Of a DNA stretch of 64,000 bases, positions 30,214 through 41,796 are shown one piece after another. The notes beneath the pieces were generated by a model. The model was not told the DNA's origin. It did no database searches and saw only the letters and a list, made by a program, of their open reading frames with translations. A program made the position numbers and the translations under genes. Location of the stretch: the NCBI GenBank assembly GCA_946902875.1, contig OX336345.1:19623395-19687394 (forward strand). The letters are read 5' to 3'. Numbering within the stretch: position 1 is the first letter of the stretch; each line of letters opens with the position of its first letter. This stretch comes from Nematopogon swammerdamellus. Taxonomy: Eukaryota; Arthropoda; Insecta; Lepidoptera; Adelidae.

Positions 30214-33200
30214 TCAGACGGACGTCTCCGAGTTGAGTCTGAGCACGAACCTGTTGCTCTTCGGGTCGACCACCTCCTCGCTCAAGCTGAACTTGGGCAG
30301 CTGTTTCACAGAGCAGCTGAGGAAAATGTCGCCCTGCCGCAGTTGAAACTCGACGCCGTCGGCGAGGGGCCTCGCGAGAAGTTCGTCCGAGACGAGAGAC
30401 CAGCGCTGGAGCGAGCGCGACTCCTGCTCGGCCGAGAGGACGGGACCCTCCACGAGGAACGGCTCGAGGAACGCTCGCGGGGACGCGTCTTGAGACAAGC
30501 AACGCGCGAGGTGGGCCAGCACCTGAGAGTAGAGAAGCATAGATTGTTACAACATTCGCACACATTATGGTGCAATTATTGTGGGAAGGAGGCTTTTTTT
30601 TTTATGGAAACTGACACGCTTGGCTACATCGCCTACAACATCTGTGATGTCAGCCCATAACACCGGGTGAACTTGGTGCCACGTCAGTGATTCCCTTCGG
30701 TCGTGCCGGCTACACTGAACTGGACGGAAAACACAAACTATTTACATAGCCGTTTCGACCGACCTTTCATTCAGTGCGGTGGTATCATCCCGGGCGGGTT
30801 AAACCCTACCACCTAGTAATATAAGAAGGGAGTCGCTATCCCTTAGTCGCCTTTTACGACATACACGGGGAGAGATGCAGTGGGGCTATTCTTTTAAAGT
30901 ACCGGCCCCACACGGTACGGCTTATCCTCTGAACTAATTTTAAGATGATATCACATAATTGTATGCTCTTCTTCTTTATCCCTTGGATATCCTAGATCTA
31001 AGACTAGTGGAAAAATAGACAATCAGAAGATAAGCCTTCTTTTTATTTAGGGTTTTGTGCCGTATGGGTACGGAAGCCTATTACTGAGCCTACGCTGTCC
31101 GTCTGTCCATTTGATCTTTGTCGGGACTGTATAATTTAAACCATAATAGGTAGCAGGTTGAAATTTTCACAGAATATGTGTTATACCAGATATCCTAATA
31201 AATAATAATAATAAAAAAAGTGTATGGGGGTCCCCATACAAGAAACATGTTTCTTTTTTTTAAAGTTTTTTTACGTAATACATACTTCAGTGCGGTGGCA
31301 CCAACCCGATAGGGTTAAACCCTACCACCTAGTAAGGTAAGTAGAGAAGGGGCCTACAGTTTTTAAGTGGAATCCGAATCACAGTCAGCCTCCAACGGTT
31401 GAGCGGTCACCCATCCAAGCACTGACCACACCCAGGTGGGCTTATTATCACAACTGACAGTCGACCGACCGCACCACTGAGCTACCGAGACTTTTTTTTT
31501 CACTTTTCAGTTTGACTTTTATTAGATGTGTTGTGTGAAGGTTGTCGTGGAGGTGCCACATCCATCAATGCGGCTCCCCGTATGGTAGTAGGTACAGCTT
31601 CCTCAGTATCCTCAGTTAGGTATTTCGAGAAAGACTGTCCGTTTTAGTGTGTTCACATTGCCTGTTGTATTCAGCAGGCTTGCTGCAAGTTGATTGGGGT
31701 GATTTGATAAAGCGCTTGCTGTAGCTGATGTTACATTGGCAAAGTTCTTCCTTTATTGTTGGCACATCGAGATAGTAGTGTATTTCAGCATTTTTAGCGC
31801 TGACTAGCTGCACTGAGCTACCGAGACTGACAAAGTAAAAGTAAGCAGTGCACTCACCGAGTCGGCAGAATGCCTCGGCTGCTGCCTGGTGGCGCGCAGG
31901 TATTTCTGCAGGGCGCGCGCTAGCGAGGGGAACACCGCCTGCGCCGCCTCACGCGGCCCCAGCGCTCCACCTGCAAATTACCAATTTGAGAAATGGAAAA
32001 GAAGAAAATATTTAACTTAAATGGCCGTATCTAGTGATTCCGTTGACTTAGAAGCTAACAATTTCTACACCTCCCAGGAAACGTAGACCTTAGTATTTGA
32101 TATTAATTTCAACTTGATACGTCTACCCGTTCCTGAGAAAATGGGTCTTGACGGACCGACAGACAACCAGCCAGCCAGACAGACAGACAGACAGACAGAC
32201 GGACAATAAAGTGATCCTATAAGGGTTCCGTTTTTTCCTCCTTTAAGGTACGGAACCCTAAAAAGGAGACATAAACAAAACTTCAGCACTGACGTCACGG
32301 CTGCCGTACTCACTGTTGGTGTTGACTCGGACCCTGCGCACGTGAGCGAAGGCGTCCTCGGTGGCGGTGAGGAGGCGCGCGCGCCGCTTGCGCACGCGCC
32401 GCTCGCGCTCCGCCTCCTCGTAGTAGCGCTCGTTGTGCGCTGAGCCCGAGTCCCGCCGGCGCCCACTCGCGCTGCCCCCGCCCGCAGATCCCGTCGTCGA
32501 TCTGATCCAGTCATTAGAGCGCTATTAGTCGCTACACTTCAGGAAAGGGGAACTCTGTTGTTTTAGATTTTCATTGAAATGAAGTACTGTGTGAGGCCGG
32601 TACTTTAAAAGAATAGCCCCACTGCGTCTCTCCCCGTGCATGTCGTAAAAGGCGACTAAGGGATAAGGACGAGATGCCTCGCTAAAGGGCGACAGGCTGG
32701 CGACCTCTCACCTTGGTTCGGTCCTTCCACCAAGTCGGGCAGCGGGTGGGTCTTTGTGCCTTACTTGCTGCTTGATAGTTATCTTGTCCGAATACTTTGC
32801 TAAACGTGGTGGCCGATGTTGTGTTGCAATTTTCCAGAGTTCTTTCATCACAACACCGATTACTCTGCTTACCCTGGTTGCCGGGAAACAGTGTGTGTGG
32901 TATGTATGTATGTCAGTGTAGCCGGCACGACAAAGGGAAGCACTAACATGGCACCTAGTTCACGAAGGTGTTATGAGCCGACATCACGGATGTAGTTGGT
33001 GATGTAGCCAAGAACCGTGTCACTTTTCATAAAAATAAAGACAAAGTTGGACATCCGGCTAATGCGGCCGTATCCAACACTGGCGGTCGTCGAAAAGAAA
33101 ACAAATTGTGGCAAGACACCCGTCAATCGGTCTTTTAAGTTCAAGCGGTTGATACCAAAACTGCGCCTCGCCTGTTGAACAGCCGAGAGAGCAGTGGTAC

Positions 33201-36200
33201 ACAGTGGCGTGCACAGACATTTAAGACCGGGTAGGCAGGCAACAATTAAGATTCAAAATAAGTACTTAATTTAGAAACAAGTTGAATTAATTTTAATTTT
33301 TACCTCAGCCCGGTTTTCATCTCTTACATCTTCTTTATGTCCACATGAAGATGTTCTGTCCAGCAGATTTTTTTTTTCAATGCACCTCAGATATCCATAA
33401 AATGAATAAATTTTAATTAACTACACAATGTCATAAATACAGATACTAAGGGTGACTTTTAAAAACGCCTTTTGAGTGATTTAAACAGAACCAATCTCAA
33501 TAAAGAGTATGCAGTGCAGTGAATATTGACTACAAAAAGATGAAATAGAAATAAGTAGAGAAGAGGGGCGGTACTTTTTTTATTTGTAAAAACATAAACA
33601 AAAGATTATACCACTTCTCTAAAAACTGTACCAGACAATTGCACCGCCGCGCCGGCGGCGGCGCGCGCGCGCGAACGATGCTAGACCAGCTACACCTACG
33701 TTACGAGGCATTGTTGTGGTGTTAGTGAAAGGCAGTCCTGCCCTGGCGTACTAAACCGCGCATCGAAACACGCATACACACGCAAAATTCCAGCATATAA
33801 TGACGCAGGATTTGAGTAATAGTGTGAGTGACCACCAGGTAGTCGTGTTGTCTGCCTTTGCCGCGCGGTGGCGTTGCGTCCGCGCGAGCGGCCGCGCCGA
33901 CAGGGAGGAGCGCGCGCCAATTTTAAATCATACATTTTGTCGTGAACTTGAGTAGTTCTATATGTTTTAATTTGATTGTTTGGATAGGTGGAATTGGGAC
34001 TTTAACTCAGGGTAGGCAGTGCTTTTCTGCCTTTATGGGATGCACGCCCCTGGTGGTACATGCTACAAACAAATGCGCTTTTCATTGTATCTCGCTCGCA
34101 AGTATTAGAACGAGAAAACATTAGAATAGCTTCAAAACCATACCCATCATATACATACATCAATAAAAAGACAAAGAAAACCTCAACCTCGATAGCTCAG
34201 TGGTGCAGACAGTCAACTGTCGCTATTGAATGTTAAGCAACGCTGGGTACGGTCAGTACTTGGATTGGCTGACCGTTGGAGGCTGACCGAGGTTCGGATT
34301 CCTCGTAAAACTGTAGGTCCCTTCCGTCCTAATCTTACTTGGTGGTAGGGTTTAACCCGCCCAGGTTGGTAAGACCGCACTGAATGAAACGTCGGTCGAA
34401 ACGGCTATGTAAATAGTTTGTGTTTTCCGACCTGTTCAGTGTAGCCGGCACGATCAAAGGGGGAAGCACTGACATGACACCTAGTTCACCCGGTTATAAA
34501 AAAAAATGGCATAAAAAAAACCAACCTGGCCTGTCCCGGAGGAGCGTTTGCGTTGTTTGACCCGTCCACGTCGTAGAACTTGATGCTGGACTGCGCCTTC
34601 CTCTGCGACTTGGATATCGGAATCTTCTCCAAGTAAGGATTGTATATCGGGAACTCGGTGTAGTACTTCTGCAGTGCCCACACCGCCGCTCGCTGTATGC
34701 TCAGCTGTCCGATGGCGTACGACCTGCTCTCACCATCTGGGCTTCGCACTATTTTCATATAGTGAACGGGCTCCAGATGCCTGACCTCCATCAGTATTAC
34801 GGCAATGTAGTGTATGAACAGAAGTGTATCGGTGAAACTGGACGAGTACGCGACTAGAGAATTGTAATCTACTGCCTCCTCGCCGACGGCTATCGCTTTT
34901 TTCGCCTCCGTGATTTGTACGACGTAGAATAGCCAGTATGAAAACGTACAAACCGCAACTATGACCAATGTCATCGCGCGAAAGACGAAAATCCTCGGGA
35001 GTATAGCATTCCGGGGCCTTAGGAACACGGCCCACACTCCGATCGCTAACAGGACCAACTTGAACGCCACCGAAACTAGCTGACCCTTGCATTCAGCCGA
35101 GCAAGAGAGCAGCTGAATTCTTTGACTCGGTTGAATGGCGATGTTATCTGTGAGGCCCGGGAAGAAGCCTATCTTTGGAAGGACGACCATCGCGAGGGGA
35201 CTGACGAAAGTTACAAAGGAGAGGCACAGGGCGATGGTGGTGCCGAAATAACGGTGGCACATGAATCCGATGCCCGTGTCGGACTCCACGGGCCAGTTGC
35301 TGACGTCTTCGACGGAGCCGGAGCCCTCGGAAGTGTTGCCTGTGATGGCGGTGGTGTTCTCGCCCCAGTTCTCGTCCTGAGGCAGGATCTGAACCTCGAT
35401 CACCTCCTGCCCGTCGCGCCCCGTCTCCGGGTTGATGTTGACGCTGGTCTGGAACGGAGCCATCGTGTTGTCTCCGCAGTCTTTGCGTGGGCCTTTACTG
35501 CTTCTGAAAAGAACATTAAAATTTATGTTAATGTTGTGTTTTAGTATGCAGTTATGTAAACTTCTGAACCTGACTTTAGTTTTTTTTTTTATAATTTAAC
35601 CCTTTACCGCCTGCCCACCCCGCGCGGGGTTCATGCGGCGCACAGTGTCAAATATGACCTTAAAATCGGACACGTTCTTTTTATTCCAGAAATTAATAGA
35701 TTTAGTTATTTAAAATGCTAGAGTAAAACTCCCCCGCCTCTGCGACTTTTAGTTTAGGAGAAATAATTTTTTGAAAATTACACTTTTTTAGGTTCGGAAA
35801 AACGAAAAATAATTCTACAATTAAAACTAAGCTACTTATTTAAATTTCACTCAGCCTTATCAAAGACCCTTTCGAATATCCACAATTCAAAAGTTATTCG
35901 AGGCTGTGAAAGTTTACAGAAATCGAATTATATTTATTTTTTATTTTTTTATTTTTTTTTTTCTCCTAGATCCCATAGTAGTAGGCGGAGATATTTATAC
36001 CGAAAATAGTTCACTGTTTCCTCTGTCCGTTAAAAAAAAACCGACGCCTAATTCCATAGGATTAAGAAGTTACAGGAGTTATTCGCTATGGGCTAGGGTT
36101 GTTACTAGAATGAATAAAAATTTTCCCATTTTTTATTTATTTATTTTTGACATTTGATTAATTTTATTGTATTGTTTCGTGATTTCTTTTAATAATAATT

Positions 36201-38198
36201 AGCTAGTTTTGGTTTTTGTTTGTTTTTTTTTTTATTTTTTTTTTTTATGGAAACTGACACGGCTCGCTAAATCACCTACACTACAGCATCCGTGATGTCA
36301 GCCCATAACACCGGGAGAACTAAGTATGCATACCATGTCAGTGTTTCCCTTCATTTCATGTCGGCTACTATGTTTAAAATTGGGGAGGCGTATGTCCAGC
36401 AGTGAACACATACATACTGACTGACTAACTGACCAGTCCATATACATCCACTGCTGGGACCATATCATCATTTTGCGGAAAAATAAAAGATTTTGTAAAG
36501 TGCCAACCCTATTGCCCGAAACTTGATAATTGCACTAAAATGAGCATAACTTCTTAAACCCATGGAATTAGGCGTCGGTTTTTTTTTAACGGACAGAGGA
36601 AATAGTGAACTATTTTCGGTATAAATATCTCCGCCTACTACTACGGGATCTAGGAGAAAAAAAATTAAATAACAAAAATTAAAAAAATATATAATTCGAT
36701 TTCTGTAAACTTTCACAGCCTCGAATAACTTTTCAAATGTGGATATTCGAACGGGTCTTTGATAAGGCTGAGTGAAATTTAAATAAGTAGCTTAGTTTTA
36801 ATTGTAGAATTATTTTTCGTTTTTTCGAAACTAAAAAAGTGTAATTTTCAAAAATTAATTTCTCCTAAACTAAAAGTCGCAGAGGCGGGGGAGTTTTACT
36901 CTAGCATTTTAAATAACTAAATCTATAAATTTCTGGAATAAAAAGGACGTGTCCGATTTTATGGTCATATTTGACACTGTGCGGCGCGCCAAACCGTTGC
37001 GCCTCGCAAACCCCGCGCGGGGTTCAGCGCGGCGCTGATAGCAAATTCTACCAATTTTTTCTAGTAACTTTAAATACTGGTAAAAATTCTTGGTTAAAAT
37101 TACTAGTAACTATTCTCAAACACGACTGGGCAACGCAATCACCTTCACACAGAAAATAATTATTGAAAAAGAGAAAAAAAAATGTCACTTTTGACAACTG
37201 ACATTTCCACTGACACTGGAATAGACAAAGATTGTACCCGTAACCGTAGTTCGGTATTCGATAGTTCGCTTCATTGCGCGTATTTTGATATATGACTTGT
37301 AGGGCGAAATTAAACAGTTTTGGTCAGAAAAAATCGGAAAAAAATGTCGCGTGTGTTTTGTTTTGCCTGGAATTCAAAAAATCGATCTGTGCTTCTGAAT
37401 AAGTGAATCGTGAAGTGTTTGGTATGACTGAATGCGTAATTTCAGTACAAATAAGACTGAGCACAGATTATTGATGGATCAATCGATTGAGGCGGGATAT
37501 TCGAATTTGTGTGTGAGCGCGCCAAAATTTCGCGCGGCGAAAAGGGCTGGGATTTAACGGTAGTACAAATATTTAAATGATGAGGGCCAAAGGGTTAATT
37601 GATGTAAAATTTAAGTATATCCCTCCAATACTTTGCTTAACCCCTTAGGCATAGTGGGCATTTCGTTAGGCAAGGAAGAAAAACAAATTATGAACACCTA
37701 TAGCAAGTTTAGCATGGTTGTAATGGTCTCCGTCACAAGGGATTATGCAGTACTTAATAAACAAAATTTGTGAAATTATGTAAGCAGAACTAGTCCATCT
37801 AAGACAAAGAAGGAAAATACTTATATCATTTGTTACTGTAAAATGTTTTGGAGCAATAAAGCATTTCTATCTATCTATCTATCTAGTATTGCATACAATG
37901 TAGTCGCCATGATTTATGATTATGATAAGTTAGGGCCCTGAGCTTTGCTGTCACTTGCGACTTAGGAAGATCTATTGTGATCTCTCAAAAATTCATAGCT
38001 CACCCCCAAGTCCGATTTCCGCTATGAACCGAGTTATATTCTTGGGGTTGAGTGCCTGTATTTGGCATGGGTTAAAAATATAACCCCCAAGATGGTGTCG
38101 CCATACCCTTTGCTCCTGTGCGAGTGCTGGCGATCCCGGTGTCGCGAGCGCCGCGACCGCGCGCTCAGCTCCGACCGGACAGACTCTGTCTCCATCAT
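30214..38198 (-). CDS. Vang: Van Gogh/Strabismus planar cell polarity protein, complete
   Basis: Five exons on the minus strand: 38198-38107, 35503-34526, 32501-32314, 31970-31858, 30522-30214, totalling 1680 nt or 559 aa. All junction phases fit (2, 2, 1, 0). Vang is a four-pass membrane protein of the core planar cell polarity complex; it binds Prickle and opposes Frizzled/Dishevelled at cell junctions. Seen: N-terminal METES followed by a Ser/Arg/His-rich segment, four hydrophobic helices (about 117-140, 171-192, 202-226, 252-270), the family-typical FRPRNA-like loop ([17 protein letters not shown]), HLSIQR-type [36 protein letters not shown] (coiled-coil-like), [24 protein letters not shown], and the C-terminal PDZ ligand ETSV. 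Length is between the vertebrate VANGL proteins and fly Vang. Two adjacent ATGs occur at 38198 and 38195; either could start. Intron 1 carries a piggyBac-like fold-back element. Confidence 0.95.
30594..30918 (-). repeat. SINE family B in Vang intron 4
   Basis: Full-length minus-strand copy from poly(T) at 30594-30603 to the head complement CCCCACACGGTAC, just upstream of the last Vang exon. Confidence 0.85.
31288..31828 (-). repeat. SINE A head half, interrupted by a LINE tail
   Basis: Head and upper body of SINE A at 31288-31492. The final 18 bp are duplicated at 31811-31828 after the LINE insertion. Confidence 0.8.
31493..31810 (-). mobile_element. LINE tail with 18-bp target duplication
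   Basis: A poly(T) run (A tail) followed on the minus strand by [20 protein letters not shown] reverse transcriptase C-terminus. Flanked by CACTGAGCTACCGAGACT at 31475-31492 and 31811-31828, both from the SINE head. Confidence 0.85.
32586..33034 (+). repeat. SINE-like family C joined to A/B tail
   Basis: The family C head and body (32586-32915) end in GTATGTATGTATG and run straight into CAGTGTAGCCGGCACGAC, the distal part of the A/B body, ending in ATAAAAATAAA. Either a chimera or an adjacent insertion. Confidence 0.7.
33202..34052. mobile_element. Non-autonomous hAT-type element (family 4), Vang intron 2
   Basis: Ends CAGTGGCGTGCAC and GTGCACGCCCCTG-like (TGCACGCCCCTG), flanked by perfect 8-bp GTGGTACA at 33194-33201 and 34053-34060. 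No transposase frame. Confidence 0.88.
34185..34506 (+). repeat. SINE family A, tail-shortened
   Basis: tRNA-like head, GTTAAGCAACGCTGGGTACG (5S-like), body to TTCACCCGG, then directly A-rich tail. It ends 20 bases before the Vang exon 2 donor on the opposite strand. Confidence 0.85.
35600..37594. mobile_element. piggyBac-like fold-back element in Vang intron 1
   Basis: Termini CCCTTTACCGCC and GGGCCAAAGGG, flanked by TTAA at 35596-35599 and 37595-37598. Two long inverted arms (35635-36072 and 36548-36986) enclose about 475 bp that includes a SINE fragment. No transposase ORF. The right part (37190-37594) has an inverse-orientation relative at 63107-63560. Confidence 0.78.
36229..36440. repeat. 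SINE A/B tail fragment plus LINE end fragment
   Basis: Minus-strand SINE tail at 36229-36367, then GGCGTATGTCCAGCAGTG, the common LINE 3' end motif. Lies in the loop of the fold-back element. Confidence 0.6.
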
Positions 38199-39130
38199 CA
38201 CGTGCGTACACCTACATCCGTCAGCGGCTAGCAGCCTCGTGCGCTCTGCGGCAAACACAACGAGCTACGTTACTCCAGTGAATTCGCTAAGCCCTCGAAC
38301 GTACGTTTAGTCGCGCCTACTACAAGTTTTGTCAGGCTCGGTAGCTCAGTGGTGCAGTCGGTCGACTCTTGTTAAGCAACCCTGAGCGCGGTCAGTACTT
38401 GGATGGGTGACCGCTCGACCGTTGGAGGCTCACCGTGGTTCGGATTTCATGTAAAACTGTAGGAAGGCCAATCTTCCAATGCCAATCTTGACTAAACGGA
38501 GAAAGTGACAAGTTTGTTTTTTGGTCATTTCACGCGTTCTTACTATGGTATGGCTACTTCAGTGAGTACATGTTATTGAATTTGTATGGGCCCATCCCAC
38601 ATTTTTATGGAAAGTGACACAGTTGGCTACATCACCCACTACATCCGTTATTTCAACCCATAACACCTTGGTGAACTAGGTGCCATGTCGGTGCTTCCCT
38701 TCGGTCGTGCCGGCTACACTACACTACTTGATTATGATTATACAAAATGAGAACTAGGCACGGTTTCGTAAGCGTAAACAGACCAGGCACCGAATGGAAA
38801 GCCACAGCAAACATTAAAATGGGTGTAATCAGTTCCATTGTAAAACTGGTCACAGCGAAAGACGGATTTCCTAAACTGCCTTCAAAGCCTTGGCTTGGAA
38901 CAGTCTTACTTACTCTTATTAGAAAGAAACCGTGGATTGGCAATCCCACAGGTCGCAGTGATCCAATTTCAAAGGGATTCCCAATAGAAGTGACAGGAAC
39001 GTAACAGTCAAAATTCTGCTGAGACGACGCTCACCTGGTTCCTCCCAGCCCAAAGTTCCTGCCTTGTGCTGTGCGGCATAGCAATTCTCACATTCCTTCT
39101 ACTCAAGCTTGGACGCCGACAAATTATACA
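38199..39130. other. Region upstream of Vang with SINE pieces
   Basis: Presumed Vang promoter/5' UTR immediately right of 38198. Contains a SINE A head (+, 38334-38462) and a SINE tail (-, 38602-38718). An open frame at 38747-39004 has no recognised domain. Confidence 0.45.
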
Positions 39131-39720
39131 GCGATTATTTTATTGCTATCAGCAGACCAACCAAAGAGTATTTACTCTTTGGGATTACACTAGTTAGTCG
39201 AAGTGGCACATGAAAGAACAAAATTGACTCTTGCGCTATAATCAGCTGATTGTAAACGCGAAGTGGCGGAAACGAAACGTAACAAAAACGAAATGCACCG
39301 CCTCAACATTAGGTTAGGGTTATCTATACATCTTCTTTTTATTAACCCTACTTATTTTTTTTTAACCTCCAAAACATCACAGCTAATCTATAGCGCAAGA
39401 GTCAATTTTGTTCTCTCATGTGCCAGGCCCCTGGGACGGACGGACCGGACGGGGTCCGGCAGATGAGCGAACAAAGCAATAGCATTGACTTGCGCTATAG
39501 ATCAGCTGATTGTAAACAACCAAAAAAATAACCATAAAAAAAAATAACCAGGGTTAATATAAAAAAGATGCGTCGCTACGCGACGCTATCTATATCTATA
39601 TTAACCCTAACCTAATGTTGAGGCGGAGCATGACGTTTTTGTTACGTTTCGTTTCATAAATGTGGGTGCGCGCAAAAACAGCTGATCCTATGTTCTTTCA
39701 TGCGCCGCTTGCGACCGGAC
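39131..39720. repeat. Fold-back repeat with CCTAACCTAATGTTGAGGCG
   Basis: The motifs AACATTAGGTTAGGGTTA and its complement, plus TTGCGCTATAGATCAGCTGA in both orientations, form nested inverted repeats. A GATGCGTCGC...GCGACGC palindrome is at 39570-39588. Related pieces lie at 40420-40560, 62060-62160 and 62970-63080. Confidence 0.6.
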
Positions 39721-39924
39721 GGAACGGACGGAAGGAAGGACGCCAAAAAGATTTTTTTTTGCTTTTTTTATCCTTACGGAAATGCAAAGGTCGTTTGACC
39801 GTACAGCCAAGGGCCCCAAAGAGAATAAACCATTACAGATTTTCACTGCAGACGAGCGTCTCGCTCGGGGCAATACATCATTGGCGATCACTGACATGGC
39901 TCGAAACGAAACGTACCTAACAAA

Positions 39925-40400
39925 AACGACATTATTCTGGAATACATGCGAACCAGCAGGTCGAAAGGTCGCCACTATGCCTCTCTCCAGCCAGAGATTC
40001 CTTGCAAACCTTGGTTCTCAAAATTTAACCAATACCCTAAAAAGGAGACCTCTATTATCTGCCGTATGCGCCTAGGTCACTGTTGTTCTCCAGTTTTTTT
40101 GGCAAACCTACACATTGGAGACTCCTCCATATGTGAATGTGGCCTAGGAGAGGCTGACCTCGATCACATATTCTTTTTATGTCCTCTCCAAAACAAAACT
40201 CCTCCTCTGTATTTTCTAATATCCTAATATGTGTTGTATATGTGTGTATGTTTATTGTTTGTCTTCATGTTTTGTTTGTGTTTTTCCAGACTCTACGTCC
40301 AGTTAGAACTTTGTTTTTTTTTCATTTTAATTGACCGCACATGACCATGAATCCTCACGAACTTGACACTGGCCTAAATGTCTCATAAAGACAACTGCCA
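39925..40400 (+). mobile_element. LINE ORF2 C-terminal fragment
   Basis: KGRHYASLQPEIPCKPWFSK, RMRLGHCCSPVFL, then CECGLGEADLDHIFFLCPL, the Cys/His motif at the end of jockey/CR1-type ORF2 proteins. One frameshift separates the start (LFWNTCE) from the rest. Confidence 0.75.
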
Positions 40401-40789
40401 AACCAACCAAAAAAAAAACGACATGCGCCACCTCAACATTAAGTTAGGGTTAAATTAATCCTGGTTATTTTTTAAACCATCAAAACCACCAAAACATTCT
40501 CAATGTTTTGGTGGTTTAAAAAAAATTACCAGGGTTAATGTTGAGGCGGCGCGGGCGGCGGCGCACGCAACCTACATCACAGATGTGCATGTGGGTGGTA
40601 TATTTCAACTAACCAACGTCAGTGAACGCCAATGATGTATTGCCCGAGACGCTCGTCACTGCAGGCAGGCAGAGAAAAAAAAAATTCTCTGCCTGCAGTG
40701 AAGTGAGTGACTTGCTTGACTGACTGCTGTTTGAATAAGATATAGGATTTAGAAGCTTTATAGGCTTTATAGATTCAAAAGCTACTCTT

Positions 40790-41340
40790 GCCTCCAAGAA
40801 ATTAGGTGTCCTCTACCGCAGCAGGCGATTCTTCTCACCGGTGCACTCCATACGCTATAAAAAAGCGCAAGTTCGCCCGGTAATGGAATACTGCAGTTTG
40901 TAAGAAGAACTGCCTTGGTCCTTTACTTGCGGGCGTCCTTGTACTCTATCCAGCGCCGCGTCATCTGCCTAATTGGTGATCCCAAGCTCACGGATGGACT
41001 TGAATCAATGCAACACAGGCAAACAAATTGGTTCACTTAGCCTGTTTTATAGGTACCTACTACCATTGCCCACAGACCACAGTTATGTAATCTGTGACCA
41101 TTGCCGATGCTCCGATGAACTTACTTCCCTCATCCCTCCTGCCCCAATCCGTATCCGCACACCCGCCGGACTCGCTCGGAACATCCATAATATTATGTTC
41201 TTGATAGGTACCCAACTTTGAGAACGCATCGCTCTTCGAAATCGTTCCTGTGTCGTGCCATCGTGCGGTGAAAATATGGAACGGTTTTCCGATGAGTGTG
41301 CTTCCTAGTTCCTACTACCTATAACCTGGGGATCTAGTAT
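40790..41340 (+). mobile_element. Decayed LINE reverse transcriptase tail
   Basis: Pieces such as IQRRVICLIGDPKLTDGLES and IGSLSLFYRYLLP in different frames match the end of the same reverse transcriptase class seen at 5139-5397. Heavily mutated. Confidence 0.65.
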
Positions 41341-41796
41341 TATTATATTCTTTGCTGGGGATCTTCAAAAGGCGTGGTAATAAATTAGACAACGATTTTT
41401 GCCTAGTCGCCTAGATAGGTACACCTACAGTAAAACTGATACCTTTGAAATTTAAAGGCTATTTAGAGTAATAATTACCTACCGTACTTACAAAATAGCT
41501 GCATTTTAGCTACTGAAAGATACATTTAATCAATATACCCGCCTGGAGCGCGCTCTGTCGAACGAAGGCCTTTTTCGCATAGGGGTGCTAGAGGGGCAAG
41601 TTGGAGGGTCGCTAGAACGCAGCTGATGTATTTTGACCGGAAGTATAGCTGTCACTTTTGCGCGGAAGATTTGAGCGCGGGCCTCGCTGCTACCCCTCCT
41701 ACTTCTGTATCGCTGATACGACAGAAGTGATAAGATAAAAACCGTGCAAATAGCTCAAAGATAACGGCATGAGTCTCGTTACAGGTGCAGTGCAGT

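Noticed and set aside
30106..30660. 184-aa plus-strand frame
   Set aside because: It is antisense to the last Vang exon and runs into a SINE; the minus-strand exon is clearly the real one.
39300..39620. Interstitial telomere repeats (TTAGG)n
   Set aside because: AACCCTAACCTAA occurs only as part of a dispersed fold-back repeat and is not tandem.
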